The translations under genes were made by a program, and so were the position numbers. This document shows, one piece after another, positions 25,405 to 34,620 of a DNA stretch of 64,000 bases. Every line of letters starts with the position of its first letter. Position 1 is the stretch's first letter. The DNA is from Nymphaea colorata. Lineage: Eukaryota; Streptophyta; Magnoliopsida; Nymphaeales; Nymphaeaceae. The notes beneath the pieces were generated by a model. The model saw only the letters and a program-made list of their open reading frames with translations, was not told the origin of the DNA and did not search any database. The stretch covers positions 62,001 through 126,000 of the forward strand of contig NC_045147.1 in assembly GCF_008831285.2 (NCBI RefSeq), read 5' to 3'.

Positions 25405-27684
25405 TCAAGCGGATGCCACCCAGATGTCTTGAAAAGAGAATGCTATGGGACTCCTCACGCTGTGCATGCCGTCGCTCCACACTATATAACCAAAGCTCGG
25501 CCATGGCAGCTCGCCAGGCGACTCCGCCCACAACTCGAACTTGATCGAGTAGGTCAGCTTCTGGTCTGTGGCGGCGAATGAGAGCCTACTTGGGGACACA
25601 GTTATCTTCACATGAGATGGAACGGATACACTAGCTTCGTAGGTCGAGTTGCTGGGTCCGACGTTGGTGACGGTTCTTTGGTACTGGATCACTAGCTGGG
25701 GTCCGAAAACGACTGAAAAGGAAGGGTAGTTGAGATTCCCAGGGTTGCCGAACCTGGAGCAATCAACGGTTTCGCCCTGGGCGATGACGGCGATCCTCTC
25801 TGGATTGTATCCGACGGCACAGAGATATACCAGGTAATCGCTGACATCGGCGTCGTATACCAGCCCTGGATTCAGGGCTTTATTTGGATCGACATGGCCG
25901 GATCCATGAACGAATGGCGTAGATTCGGTTCCGAATGCCACGTCCTTGATCGGCGAGCCGGAGTTGTCGACGGCGTACGCCGTCGTCATGAGGGCCGACT
26001 TGATGGCGGCCGGACTCCACCCCGGGTGAGCCTTCCTGAGCAGGGCTGCCAAGCCGCTGACGTGGGGGCAAGCCATGGAGGTGCCCGATATGATGTTGAA
26101 GTCTACCCGGCGAGAGTCGATATCCAGGCCCGTAGGCCCGGCAAACCCAGTCCAGCCGGCGAGGATGTTGACTCCGGGCGCCACGACGTCTGGCTTGATG
26201 ATCTCCGGCGAGATGAAATGAGGCCCGCGGGAGGAGAAGGCAGCAACTTGGGGCGCGGACAGGGAGCGGCCAGTCACCGTGCCCCTGAAGGCTATCGTCG
26301 CATTCGGCGAGGCAACGGAGCCGGCGTATCGACGGATCTTCTTGGCCGCGGTGTGGCCCACCATCGTAGCAGGCAGAAGGTGTGCGTCGGCAACTAGCTC
26401 TTCGCCGCTCTCCGCGGTGTTTGCCAAGATCATGCCAGCGCCGCCGGCTTCTTTGACGCTGCTCCCCTTCTCCACGCGGGCGTTGAAACCACGGTCACAC
26501 AGGACAATCTTCCCGGCGACTATGGTCGGATCCAACGAACCCGGAAGGCAGAGACTGCTGGAGTACCGTTCCGCTTGGTATACTAACGGGAGCCGATCTG
26601 ATCCGAGAGGATTACCGCTGTAGAGGGAAACCCCTCCCAAGACGGTGCCATCACCGAGAATGACGTCTGCCGGGAACTCACGATCGATGGTCGACGCCCC
26701 GACTGTTAGGATCCACGGTGCGATGTTCACGGCCGTTTTTGGCTCTGGGCCGGAGTTCCCGGCTGAGCACGAGACCAGGACGCCACTGCGGATGGCCCCG
26801 AAGGCACCAATCGCGATCGAGTCATAGTCATAATCTGGAGCGGAACCGGTGGCACCGACAGAGAGTGAGATGATATCGACGCCGTCGGACACGGCTTGGT
26901 CCATCGCCGCCAGAATGTCGGAGTCAAAGCATCCTCGGCTCCAGCAGATCTTGTATGCAGCGATGCGGGCCAACGGAGCCATGCCCCTTGCCTCGCCTTC
27001 CGCGTAACTGAAGAATCCGGCACCGGGAACGGCTGCTCCTGCAGCCGTCGACGCCGTGTGCGTCCCGTGGCCGTCCGTATCGCGGGGAGACAATAAATCC
27101 GTCGTCCCGTTCATCATCCTCACAGAGGCGACATACCCTTTATGGTAAAATCTCGCGCCGATGATCTTATTGTTGCAAAAATCGGGGCCTGCGTCGCACT
27201 TCCCCTGCCAGCGATTTGGCGGACGCGGGAGGCCTGCATCGGAGAAGCTCGGCCTCTCCGGCCAGATCCCGGTGTCCAGGACCCCGATGACAATGTCGTC
27301 GCCGTAGTTGGCCGCCGGCCAGAGGCCGTTGGAATCGGTGAGAGACAAAAACCGCGGCGTCCTCGTCGTGTGGAGGTGGTGGACCCTGTCAGGCGTGACG
27401 GCAAGGACTCCGGGGAGTCTCCGGATCGACTCAGCCTGGGAGCGAGAGAGCCGTACTGCAAAGCCATGGGCAATACGGCTATAGGTATAGAGGATGCGGG
27501 CAGGGCGCAGCTCGCCGGCGACGGAACTGAGAAGGGCGTGGTACCAGCGGTGGTTTGTGGCAAAGATCGACGGCTTGTGTGCCTTGGAGACGTGAACAAT
27601 GAAAGTCTCCCTAGCCGTGCCACTGATCGACGAGAAGAGGAGGGTCAGAAAGACGATGAGATGAAGGACGGACGGCGGCGACAT
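25405..27684 (-). CDS. SBT1.4: Subtilisin-like serine protease, SBT1.4-like
   Basis: A 759-residue secreted peptidase of family S8 in one exon, closely resembling Arabidopsis SBT1.4. Order: signal peptide about 1-22; I9 propeptide about 26-106, with HTTRTPRFL before the mature start; catalytic domain with Asp137 (VLDTGIWPE), His206 (DGHGTHTAS), oxyanion Asn310 (SAGNSGP) and Ser536 (SGTSMACPHV); a PA domain insert about 365-455; a C-terminal Fn3-like domain about 650-757 containing RTVTNVG. All catalytic residues are present and the length is normal for the family. The frame is open for 73 more codons upstream, but the start at 27684 is preferred because a signal peptide follows directly and a TATA-like box lies just upstream. 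These enzymes mature in the secretory pathway and act in the cell wall; substrates cannot be read from sequence. GC content is much higher than in the flanks, as is usual for such intronless genes. The symbol denotes family membership, not proven orthology. Confidence 0.95.
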   Translation of the reverse strand: MSPPSVLHLIVFLTLLFSSISGTARETFIVHVSKAHKPSIFATNHRWYHALLSSVAGELRPARILYTYSRIAHGFAVRLSRSQAESIRRLPGVLAVTPDRVHHLHTTRTPRFLSLTDSNGLWPAANYGDDIVIGVLDTGIWPERPSFSDAGLPRPPNRWQGKCDAGPDFCNNKIIGARFYHKGYVASVRMMNGTTDLLSPRDTDGHGTHTASTAAGAAVPGAGFFSYAEGEARGMAPLARIAAYKICWSRGCFDSDILAAMDQAVSDGVDIISLSVGATGSAPDYDYDSIAIGAFGAIRSGVLVSCSAGNSGPEPKTAVNIAPWILTVGASTIDREFPADVILGDGTVLGGVSLYSGNPLGSDRLPLVYQAERYSSSLCLPGSLDPTIVAGKIVLCDRGFNARVEKGSSVKEAGGAGMILANTAESGEELVADAHLLPATMVGHTAAKKIRRYAGSVASPNATIAFRGTVTGRSLSAPQVAAFSSRGPHFISPEIIKPDVVAPGVNILAGWTGFAGPTGLDIDSRRVDFNIISGTSMACPHVSGLAALLRKAHPGWSPAAIKSALMTTAYAVDNSGSPIKDVAFGTESTPFVHGSGHVDPNKALNPGLVYDADVSDYLVYLCAVGYNPERIAVIAQGETVDCSRFGNPGNLNYPSFSVVFGPQLVIQYQRTVTNVGPSNSTYEASVSVPSHVKITVSPSRLSFAATDQKLTYSIKFELWAESPGELPWPSFGYIVWSDGMHSVRSPIAFSFQDIWVASA

Positions 27685-27734
27685 GGTGAAGGATCTGGCA
27701 CGGCACCTGCTTTCGCGGAGGATGGAAACGCTCA

Positions 27735-27742
27735 GATATAAG
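27735..27742 (-). promoter_or_regulatory. Possible TATA box of the subtilase gene
   Basis: On the minus strand, CTTATATC lies about 50 bases upstream of the ATG at 27684, which would leave a short leader of about 20-30 bases. It supports the internal ATG over the upstream open-frame extension, but the match to the consensus is modest. Confidence 0.35.
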
Positions 27743-27743
27743 G

Positions 27744-28913
27744 GATGGGAATTCTGCTCAACGGGCGGTGGAGATTTCAGTTTCGCCACCAATGGCCAAC
27801 GGATATCATCTCTGCCTGCGGACAAAAATGTGGGCAGGCCCCCACAATCTTCCCTTGGCACGACCCTGCTATCACCGCTACTTAGCGGTCCCGCTGCTTC
27901 CACCTATTGGCTTCGATAGGGTCAGATGGCTAAGCCTGTACCAATACGGTGAGGCCGACAGGAGAAGCTCCGTCGAGGGGCAACGGCGAATGTCCATGTA
28001 TCTTCTGGGCAACGTTTGAGTACTTAAGTAGCAGGTATTTTTTTCCTGGGATTTTTATTTCATCTTTCCTATGCTTTTATTTGTTTGATTTCCTACCACC
28101 TTTGTTTTGGGTATTTTAGTATCATGTTTCTTTGTGTGTGGAACTTAAATACATTTGTTTAGTAAATTAAAAAAATATACAGACACTAGATTCTTTAAAA
28201 AAAAAAAAAGAAACCAAATTTGATGGAAGTAAATTTTCATATCTGCAAATTTTCCACCAAATTTAAACTTTTGTTTCACCTCTACAATGAGGTTCCATTT
28301 TTTCAAGGGAGCCCTTGATGATTTCTCAACACGTCGCCGTATTAAACGGTCTGTCCAGGAACGAGATCGCATTATTTTTTAAATATAAACTAAAAAACCA
28401 AACTCTCATCTGAAAAGATCTTTCCACATGAATGGTGGGCATCATTGTGTGATATATAGCCCAAGGAAGAAATAAGTTGTTGTCTAATCAAGTGGCGGGT
28501 CTAATAAGGAAAAAGGCTCGTTTCTGGCTATAATATTATTAGATATTAAGAGAAAAAATAACTCATGTCTCCATCGATTCATTTCCAAAACAATTAATAA
28601 GTACATCATTTTCATTACGTACTGGTAGACGACAAGCGGAAATGGTGAACTTTATCCCCAACTTTTGAAGAAGGAAGATTCCGCAAGACAGCAATTGGAA
28701 AAAGGTGGATTCATATAGGACAACTTTCATGATCATCAATGCGATATCGCCAAATCGTCCATGAAAAGCTGCAGGATAAGAGTTAGGAATTTGCCTTCTC
28801 AAGTACAGAACAGTTTCTCAACTTAATCATCATACTAAGTTTCCAGGTGACTGTGGCTCTACTGAAAGGAGTTTGCTGTTAAAGCTGAGAAGAATGATAA
28901 CATGATTTCCTAC
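27744..28913. other. Subtilase upstream region and intergenic DNA
   Basis: The first 250-300 bases (to about 28020) are GC-richer and probably hold promoter sequence for the minus-strand subtilase. Beyond that the DNA is AT-rich with no recognised gene. The 8 bases just before 28914, TTTCCTAC, are the left target-site copy of element A. Confidence 0.4.
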
Positions 28914-29592
28914 TAGGGATGTTAATGGATCGGATATCAATTGCTTTTAAAAAATTGGATATGGTAAGTAGGGGTGAACACGAGCCAAGCTGAGCCCGAG
29001 CTTGGCCAGCTCGAACTCGGCTTGCCTTCTATTTTGCACAGCTCGAGTTCGGCTCGATCTTGAATCAAGTCATATAATGTTAATTTGGGCTCAGCTTGAT
29101 CAAACGTGTCATAGCTCGAACTCGAGCTCGTTTAACTAGTTTGTAGTGTCTCTCGTATACAGGTGTGTTGCAGTATATGACTATGGAGAAAGATGGCAGT
29201 GAGCGTGCAAACGAGGGTTTCTGATTGATCTGAAACCCTTTTGCTTGCTGAGTGAGGGTTTCATATTGGTTTGAAACTCTTTGCTTTGCTGAGCGAAGGT
29301 TTCATTCCTCACTCGTTCGTGTCTTCTCTTTTGATAAACCATGGTGCCCACCCTACAGTCCATCATTTCGGCCTAAGGAATTCCCATTTCGCCAATCGAA
29401 AAGAAGGAACACGCACAAACGCCGACCTTCTCTTCTTCAGGGGGAAATGAAAGAAAAAAACAAAAAACAAACTCCTTGCTCCAATGAACGAGGGTTTCAT
29501 ATTCTAAAGCTCCAGCAAGCAAGGGTTGTTGGGATTTCCCCATCTGGATAGTTCTGTGTCGATACGGATCCATATCCGTTTCGGACCCTAAG

Positions 29593-29600
29593 TATAAATA
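29593..29600 (+). promoter_or_regulatory. TATA box in the LTR
   Basis: TATAAATA sits 66 bases into the LTR and is identical in the 3' LTR (AAGTATAAATACTTG context). Transcription would start near 29625-29632, so the ATG at 29703 would lie inside the transcribed R-U5 part. Confidence 0.75.
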
Positions 29601-29702
29601 CTTGTGTCTTGTGATGGTGTGAGACACATCAAGTTTTTTACCGTCTAGGTAATCGGTCCCCTTAGCCATACGTAAATTGCCTGTCCCCATCACTGGGCTG
29701 CT

Positions 29703-29820
29703 ATGGCTGAGGAGAGAAACTCATTGCCGCCGCCGCCAATGCCGCAGGGGAATGACTATATGGGGACTGTAGCCGTTCTTCCCACAACCGCCGACATTCA
29801 GTCGGCGGTCGCCTCTACAG
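29703..29820 (+). CDS. Putative LTR-encoded first exon of gag
   Basis: Starting at ATG 29703 the LTR reads 39 codons (MAEERNSLPPPPMPQ...) to CTCTACAG, followed by a GT donor at 29821. An acceptor at 32101-32102 (TGTCGTCTGCAG) would join it in phase: the last G completes a GTG codon and continues PGSIYFNGSNF of gag. The 3' LTR keeps the same frame: its extra 12 bases add four codons, and the six substitutions in the exon plus read-through tail introduce no stop. Unspliced, the frame ends at TGA after 52 codons. The exon is proline-rich and resembles no domain I know. The alternative is Gag initiation at the in-frame ATG 32069. Splicing is inferred from sequence only. Confidence 0.5.
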
Positions 29821-29924
29821 GTTCTTCTTCCGCCCTATATGAAACACATGAATCATGAATGTCTCTTTCGATTTCTGCATTTTCGTTTTGTGCGCTATCT
29901 AGATTCCTCGCAAAGTTCCAACAA

Positions 29925-29960
29925 TGGGTTACGGGCCCACACCACGCTTCTGCTCCGCGG
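29925..29960 (+). promoter_or_regulatory. Primer-binding site for a tRNA-iMet half molecule
   Basis: One base after the LTR the sequence TGGGTTACGGGCCCA begins, then continues CACCACGCTTCTGCTCCGC. From memory, the reverse complement of plant initiator tRNA-Met upstream of position 39 runs TGGGTTATGGGCCCACCACG and on through CTTCCGCTGCGC. The two agree over about 34 positions apart from two or three mismatches and a 2-base insertion. The usual copia primer site (TGGTATCAGAGC, the tRNA 3' end) is absent. Drosophila copia is the established example of priming by the 5' half of initiator tRNA-Met. Confidence 0.8.
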
Positions 29961-30087
29961 TTTCCCTTTGTATACTGTCTTCACGCAAAGGGAATAGGGC
30001 AGAAATTGGTAACCTGTCGATAGTAGGGCAGAAACTAGGGGCGCCGGATTCCGGCCGTCAGGCAGGCATCGGCCGGCCATTAGCGAC

Positions 30088-30849
30088 GGTCGGACCTCTG
30101 CGTCCTGGCGTGACTCACCGGCAGCCACCCATGCCGTTGGGTGGCCTGCCGGTGGTCTTTTCGGCACCGTTTCAGTCGCTCGACAGAACAACAGGGAAAG
30201 GGGAAGGCGACGGGTGTCTGCAGGAAGGGAGATCACCCGTTCCGTTGAAGGTCGATTGCAGGAAGGGAGGCCACCGGCGGGTTCGCCGTCGCCGGACAGC
30301 CCTGACGGCACCCGCCGGCGTCCACCCAATCACCCGTCGTCCTCTCGCCGCCACCGGTCATGCCCAAATCTGAAAAATGGAGGGCACAGGGACAGACGAT
30401 GGCTGAGGAGGGCGATGGCCGGTCAGAGGCCTGCCGGCGGCTTCCCTGTAGCCGTGCGGCGCCGTGAGACTGGTCGGACCTCTGCATCCTGGCGTGACTC
30501 GCCGGCAGCCACCCACGGCGTTGGGTGGCCTGCCGGTGGTCTTTTCGGCGCCGTTTCAGTCGCTCGACAGAACAACAGGGAAAGGGGAAGGCGACGGGTG
30601 TCTGCAGGAAGGGAGATCACCCGTTCCGTTGAAGGTCGATTGCAGGAAGGGAGGCCACCGGCGGGTTCGCCGTCGCCGGACGGCCCTGACGGCACCCGCC
30701 GGCATCCACCCAATCACCCGTCGTCCTCCCGCCGCCACCGGTCATGCCCAAATCTGAAAAATGGAGGGCACAGGGACAGACGATGGCTGAGGAGGGCGAT
30801 GGCCGGTCAAAGGCCTGCCGGCGGCTTCCCTGTAGCCGTGCGGCGCCGA
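30088..30849 (+). repeat. 384-base GC-rich tandem duplication in the copia leader
   Basis: Two nearly identical copies, 30088-30471 and 30472-30849, begin GGTCGGACCTCTGC and end near GCCGTGCGGCGCCG. Only a handful of substitutions distinguish them. The period is divisible by three, which is why long frames stay open through both copies. The region is rich in GCCGGCGG and ACCGGC words and very different in base composition from the rest of the element. Confidence 0.92.
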
Positions 30850-31129
30850 CCCAAGGCTTCCCTCAACCCGTCGGAGAAGAACCCACCGTTCCCTGTGTTC
30901 GGCGTTTTGCAGAGGAGCGGCGGTTTCTCGCTGTCTGAAACCGCTAGCTCAGTCGATCCGGAGACGGTCGAGCGGGGAACGGTTGGACCTGGATCAGGTC
31001 GTGTTGACCCGACCCAGATCCATAATGTTAAAAAAAAAAACCCGTTCCCGCTCGTCTTCTGCCCGCCCGCTTTTTTCATTTCATTTTGGATCGGGTCGGG
31101 TCCTGTCGACCCCGATCCGTATCCATTCG

Positions 31130-31400
31130 GTTTGATTTTAAAACAGAAACGATTCAGTCCGTTTCAGAACCGATTCGATCCGTTTCAGGACCGTTCAGAC
31201 ATTTTGGGACCAATTCGGATCTTTTTTGGACCGGTTCAGTTGATTTTCAGACCGATTCATTCAGTTTTAGAACCGATTCGGGTCTTTTCAAACCGATTCA
31301 GAGTTGTTTGAGACTGGTTCTTTCCTTTTTTCGGACTGGTTCATCTAGTTTTCCACCGGTTGGGTCCATTTAGGACTGATACGGGCCGGTTCTAAGCTAG
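31130..31400 (+). repeat. Degenerate ACCGATTC / GACCGGTTC short repeats in the leader
   Basis: Words such as GAACCGATTCGATCCGTTTC, AGACCGATTCATTCAGTTTT and GAACCGATTCGGGTCTTTTC recur about every 20-30 bases, with spacing and sequence drift. It looks like an eroded minisatellite inside the untranslated leader. Function unknown. Confidence 0.7.
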
Positions 31401-32102
31401 AGGAAGCTGGTACATGTGTTTTTATGCCCATTTAAGGTGTTTAATGGATTGGTTCGATCATTTTAGATCGATACGGGACCAATTCATTATGTTTTATGGA
31501 GCTTTAATGAATAATTTAGATAGCATTAAGTTGATTATTCAGAAATGATTCGTGTGTTTCATTTTAAATGTGTTATTATGACATATTATATTTTTGTATC
31601 CTGTTTTGTTTAGGATTATGCTAAAGTTAATTTTTATTGCATGATCATAAAGTTGTACGATAACGCTAATGTAAGGAGCCTATGATTAGTTAAATCATGT
31701 TATACCTCACCAAAGTGACTACGCATGATTTAAAGGCACATTAGTGTTTCATGTTGTATTTATTCTCATTTGAAGTAACATAATTACCCAAAGGTAGTGT
31801 GTTATGTTCAAGAGAATAAGTAGAGTAAAATAGGAAAATAGATCCTTATATAGTTCTGTCATTTTACACCCAAAGTTATTATGCTTAACTATAGTTTGGA
31901 TTTACATTTCCTAGTTTTACTAGATAAAGTTAAGACAGAATACATGTGCGCATTAGGTATATTACCAAAGTATTATCCTAATGACTCCTGGTATTTGTCT
32001 TGGAAATAGTAGACATAAAGAGCCTTTTATTTGGTTTACTGTTCCATATGGTTTGTCTCATATAATGCATGTCAACTTATAGATGTCTTTTGTCGTCTGC
32101 AG

Positions 32103-32757
32103 TGCCTGGATCTATTTATTTTAATGGCTCAAATTTTATACCTTTACTTGATGATTCAAATTATGCTGAATGGAAAGAAAATGTTGTGTTTACATTGGGG
32201 TATATGGATCTAGATATGGCTTTGAGGAGACATGAGCCACCACCTCTTACACCAGAAAGTATACATAATGAAATAGTGTATTTTGACAAGTGGGAGCGTT
32301 CTAACCGACTAAGCTTGCTGCTTTTGCAATCAAGGGTCGCTAAGAACATACGTGGTGCTATCCCACCTTGTAGATCGATGAGAGAGTTCTTGGATGCAGT
32401 TGAGGCTCAGTTTGTCAGCTCTCATAAAGCCAGAGCTAGTACCCTAATGTCAAAGTTAATATCTATGAAATATCAAGGAGGGGTAACATTCACCAGCATA
32501 CGTTAGAAATGAGGAACATTGCTTCTCAATTGAATGACATGAAGTTGACTATTTCTTAATCTTTCTTGGTATTCTTTACTTTGACCTATTTACCAGCTGA
32601 ATATACTCATTTTAAGATCGGTTACAACACACATAATACTGAATGGACATTCAATGAATTGATGTCTAAGTGTGTTGAAGAGGAAGAAAGAATGAAATGT
32701 GAGAAGTTGCAAAGTGCACATATGGTTTCTCACTCTGGGCTGGTAAAGTTGGCATAA
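32103..32757 (+). pseudogene. Copia gag, broken
   Basis: Encodes a copia-type Gag: YAEWKENVVFTLGYMDLD, then WERSNRLSLLLLQ and FLDAVEAQFVSSHKARASTL are family hallmarks. The first frame stops at 32504-32506 after a frameshift near 32480. The second frame meets an in-frame TAA at 32557, then runs through FNELMSKCVEEEERMK to 32757. A one-base loss in a G run near 32738 shifts it out of frame with the zinc knuckle. Upstream, the coding sequence either begins at ATG 32069 (MSTYRCLLSSAVPG...) or is reached by splicing from the LTR. Confidence 0.9.
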
Positions 32758-32768
32758 AGAAAAGTTCA

Positions 32769-33572
32769 ATGAAAATGAGTGCCAAGAAGAAGTCAACAGG
32801 ACAAACTGCTTTTCAAACTGCACAGTCTAACTTAGTCCCTATAAAGTGTTTCTTTTGCAAGAAAAATGGGCATAAGAAGTCAGACTGCATCAAGTACAAG
32901 AATTGGTTAGAGAAGAAAGGTAACATGTCATTTGTTTCACTTGAAAGTAATATGTTACATGTTCCTATTAATAGCTGGAGGATTGACTCTGGTACTACTG
33001 TGCATATTGCCAATAATTTACAGGACTTTCTGAACAAAAGGGAACCAACAATACATGAGAGGAGCATTTTCTCACGAAATAAAATGCGCTCACATGTGAA
33101 GGCTGTAGGAGAATGCCAGATTAGGCTTGATACTGGCTTTGTTTTGGATCTTCATGATGTTTTCTTTGTTCCATCATATAGTAGAAACTTAATTTTTGTA
33201 TCAAGACTGGACAAATTTGATTTTTGTTTAAAGTTTAAAAATTCAAAAATGTTGATTTATGAAGATCTTGTTGAAATTGGTTCTGCTATTTTGTGTGATG
33301 GTTTATACAAGTTGAATGTGAAGATCCAATCTCCTGAATGGTTGGTTTTTAGTCATTGTATAAGTGGCAATAAGCGTAGTACCATAAAGGATGATTCATA
33401 CATGTTATGGCACCGCCGTTTGAGTCATATCTCTGAAAAGAGAATAAGGAGACTCATAAATGAAGGGATCTTACGATCTCTTGATTTTACAGATAACGAC
33501 ATTTATGTAGATTGCATAAAGGCAAAGCAAACTAACATATATAAAGAAGGTGCCGAGCTACTGAAAAGTTAG
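32769..33572 (+). pseudogene. Copia zinc knuckle, protease and GAG-pre-integrase segment
   Basis: An uninterrupted 267-codon piece of the polyprotein. A CCHC zinc knuckle CFFCKKNGHKKSDC (CX2CX4HX4C) lies near residues 28-41. The aspartic protease starts at SWRIDSGTTVHIAN; the family norm there is SWWIDSG, so one Trp codon is altered to Arg. The GAG-pre-integrase part, LWHRRLSHISEKRIRRL, comes near residue 212 and ends at [14 protein letters not shown] frameshift near 33553 separates it from the integrase core. Confidence 0.92.
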
Positions 33573-34620
33573 GAATTGTTCACACAGATGTTTGTGGACA
33601 TTTCCCTCCTTGTTACACAGGCGAAAAGTATTTTGTCACCTTTATAGATGACTATTCTCGATATTTGTATCTCTACTTAATCTTTGAAAAATCCGATGTG
33701 TGTCAAGTTTTCAAAGACTATAAGAAAGAAGTAGAGAAACAAACCGGTGAGGTTATCAAGATAGTCAGATCAGATAGATGTGGTGAATATTATGGTAGGT
33801 TCACTGAGATGGGACAAAGGGAGGGACCATTAGCGCGATTTTTTTTTAAGGAAGAAGGCATTGTGCCTCAATACACTATGCCAGGCAGCGCCTACCAAAA
33901 TGGTGTTGCTGAAAGAAGAAATCGTACGCTTAAAGAAATGGTTCGAGCTATGTTAAATTACTCTACTCTCCCTCTAACCTTGTGGGGTGAAGCTCTCAGG
34001 ACAACAGTGCATATACAGAATAGGGTTTCTACTAAGGTTGTTCCCATAACTCCTTACGAGTTATGGACAAGTAGGAAACCTTCTCTTTCTTATATGCACA
34101 TATGGGGATGTTCTGCTGAATCTAAATTGTATAACCCCTACGTAACAGCCTTTGATCCTAGAACAACCAGTGGTTTCTTTATTGGTTATCCAGAAAAATC
34201 AAAAAGCTATAGGTTTTATTGTCCATTTCATACACCACATATTATGGAAACAGATAAGGCTAAGTTCCTGGAAGATGGCTCATTTGGGTTAGATGCATTA
34301 CAAAACCTCAATTTTGAGAAAATACAGGATACTGAAAGTAGACCTGATAAAGAGAATATAAATGTGTATGATTATGTTGTCTCTCAGGATGACATGAATG
34401 CAAATCATACAGGCAATGCATCAGATCCAGATGAATTAAGTGTAAATCATACTGATGAACACAAACAGGATGTAGACATACAAATTGAAAATGATCAATT
34501 ACATGTTCGTAGATCTACAAGGGCCAGGAGATCTGCCATATCATCAGACTATGTGGTATACCTACAAAAGCCTAGTGATTTCATAGATGTTGATGATGAT
34601 CCTTTCACATTCATTGAAGT
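33573..34620 (+). pseudogene. Copia integrase and linker
   Basis: The integrase catalytic triad is intact at sequence level: Asp in HTDVCG (33587), Asp in VRSDRCGEY (33773) and Glu in QNGVAERRN (33911). The 46-residue Asp-Glu spacing is longer than the D35E of retroviruses, caused by the insert around [15 protein letters not shown] that this copia lineage carries. A linker follows with an acidic stretch and RRSTRARR. The frame runs from before 33665 to 34699, so this is the longest open piece (344 codons). Confidence 0.92.

Larger units (their letters stand above)
29527..29923 (+). repeat. 5' LTR of the copia element
   Basis: Runs from TGTTGGGATTTCC to AAAGTTCCAACA. It carries a TATA box at 29593-29600 and, downstream of the expected transcription start, an open frame beginning at 29703. 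It differs from the 3' LTR by 13 hand-counted substitutions and lacks 12 bases that the 3' LTR has in a proline-codon run. Confidence 0.97.
29821..32102 (+). other. Putative 2.28-kb leader intron of the copia element
   Basis: GT...AG limits (ACAG|GTTCTT and CTGCAG|TGCC) with a pyrimidine-rich stretch before the acceptor. It would remove the primer-binding site, the GC-rich tandem duplication (30088-30849) and the AT-rich remainder of the leader, leaving the LTR exon joined in phase to gag. Unspliced RNA would then serve as genome and spliced RNA as message. The first 1.5 kb is GC-rich and the last 0.6 kb AT-rich. Known cases of splicing in copia-type elements make this plausible, but no transcript was examined. 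Confidence 0.45.

Noticed and set aside
25880-27741. Several 60-199 codon frames opposite or out of frame with the subtilase
   Set aside because: They are shadows of a GC-rich coding exon. The minus-strand subtilase frame alone shows domain order and catalytic residues.
30214-31311. Open frame of 365 codons in the copia leader
   Set aside because: It exists because a GC-rich 384-base unit with a period divisible by three is duplicated. Several overlapping frames on both strands are equally open, it is full of Arg/Pro/Gly with no domain, and it lies inside the putative leader intron.
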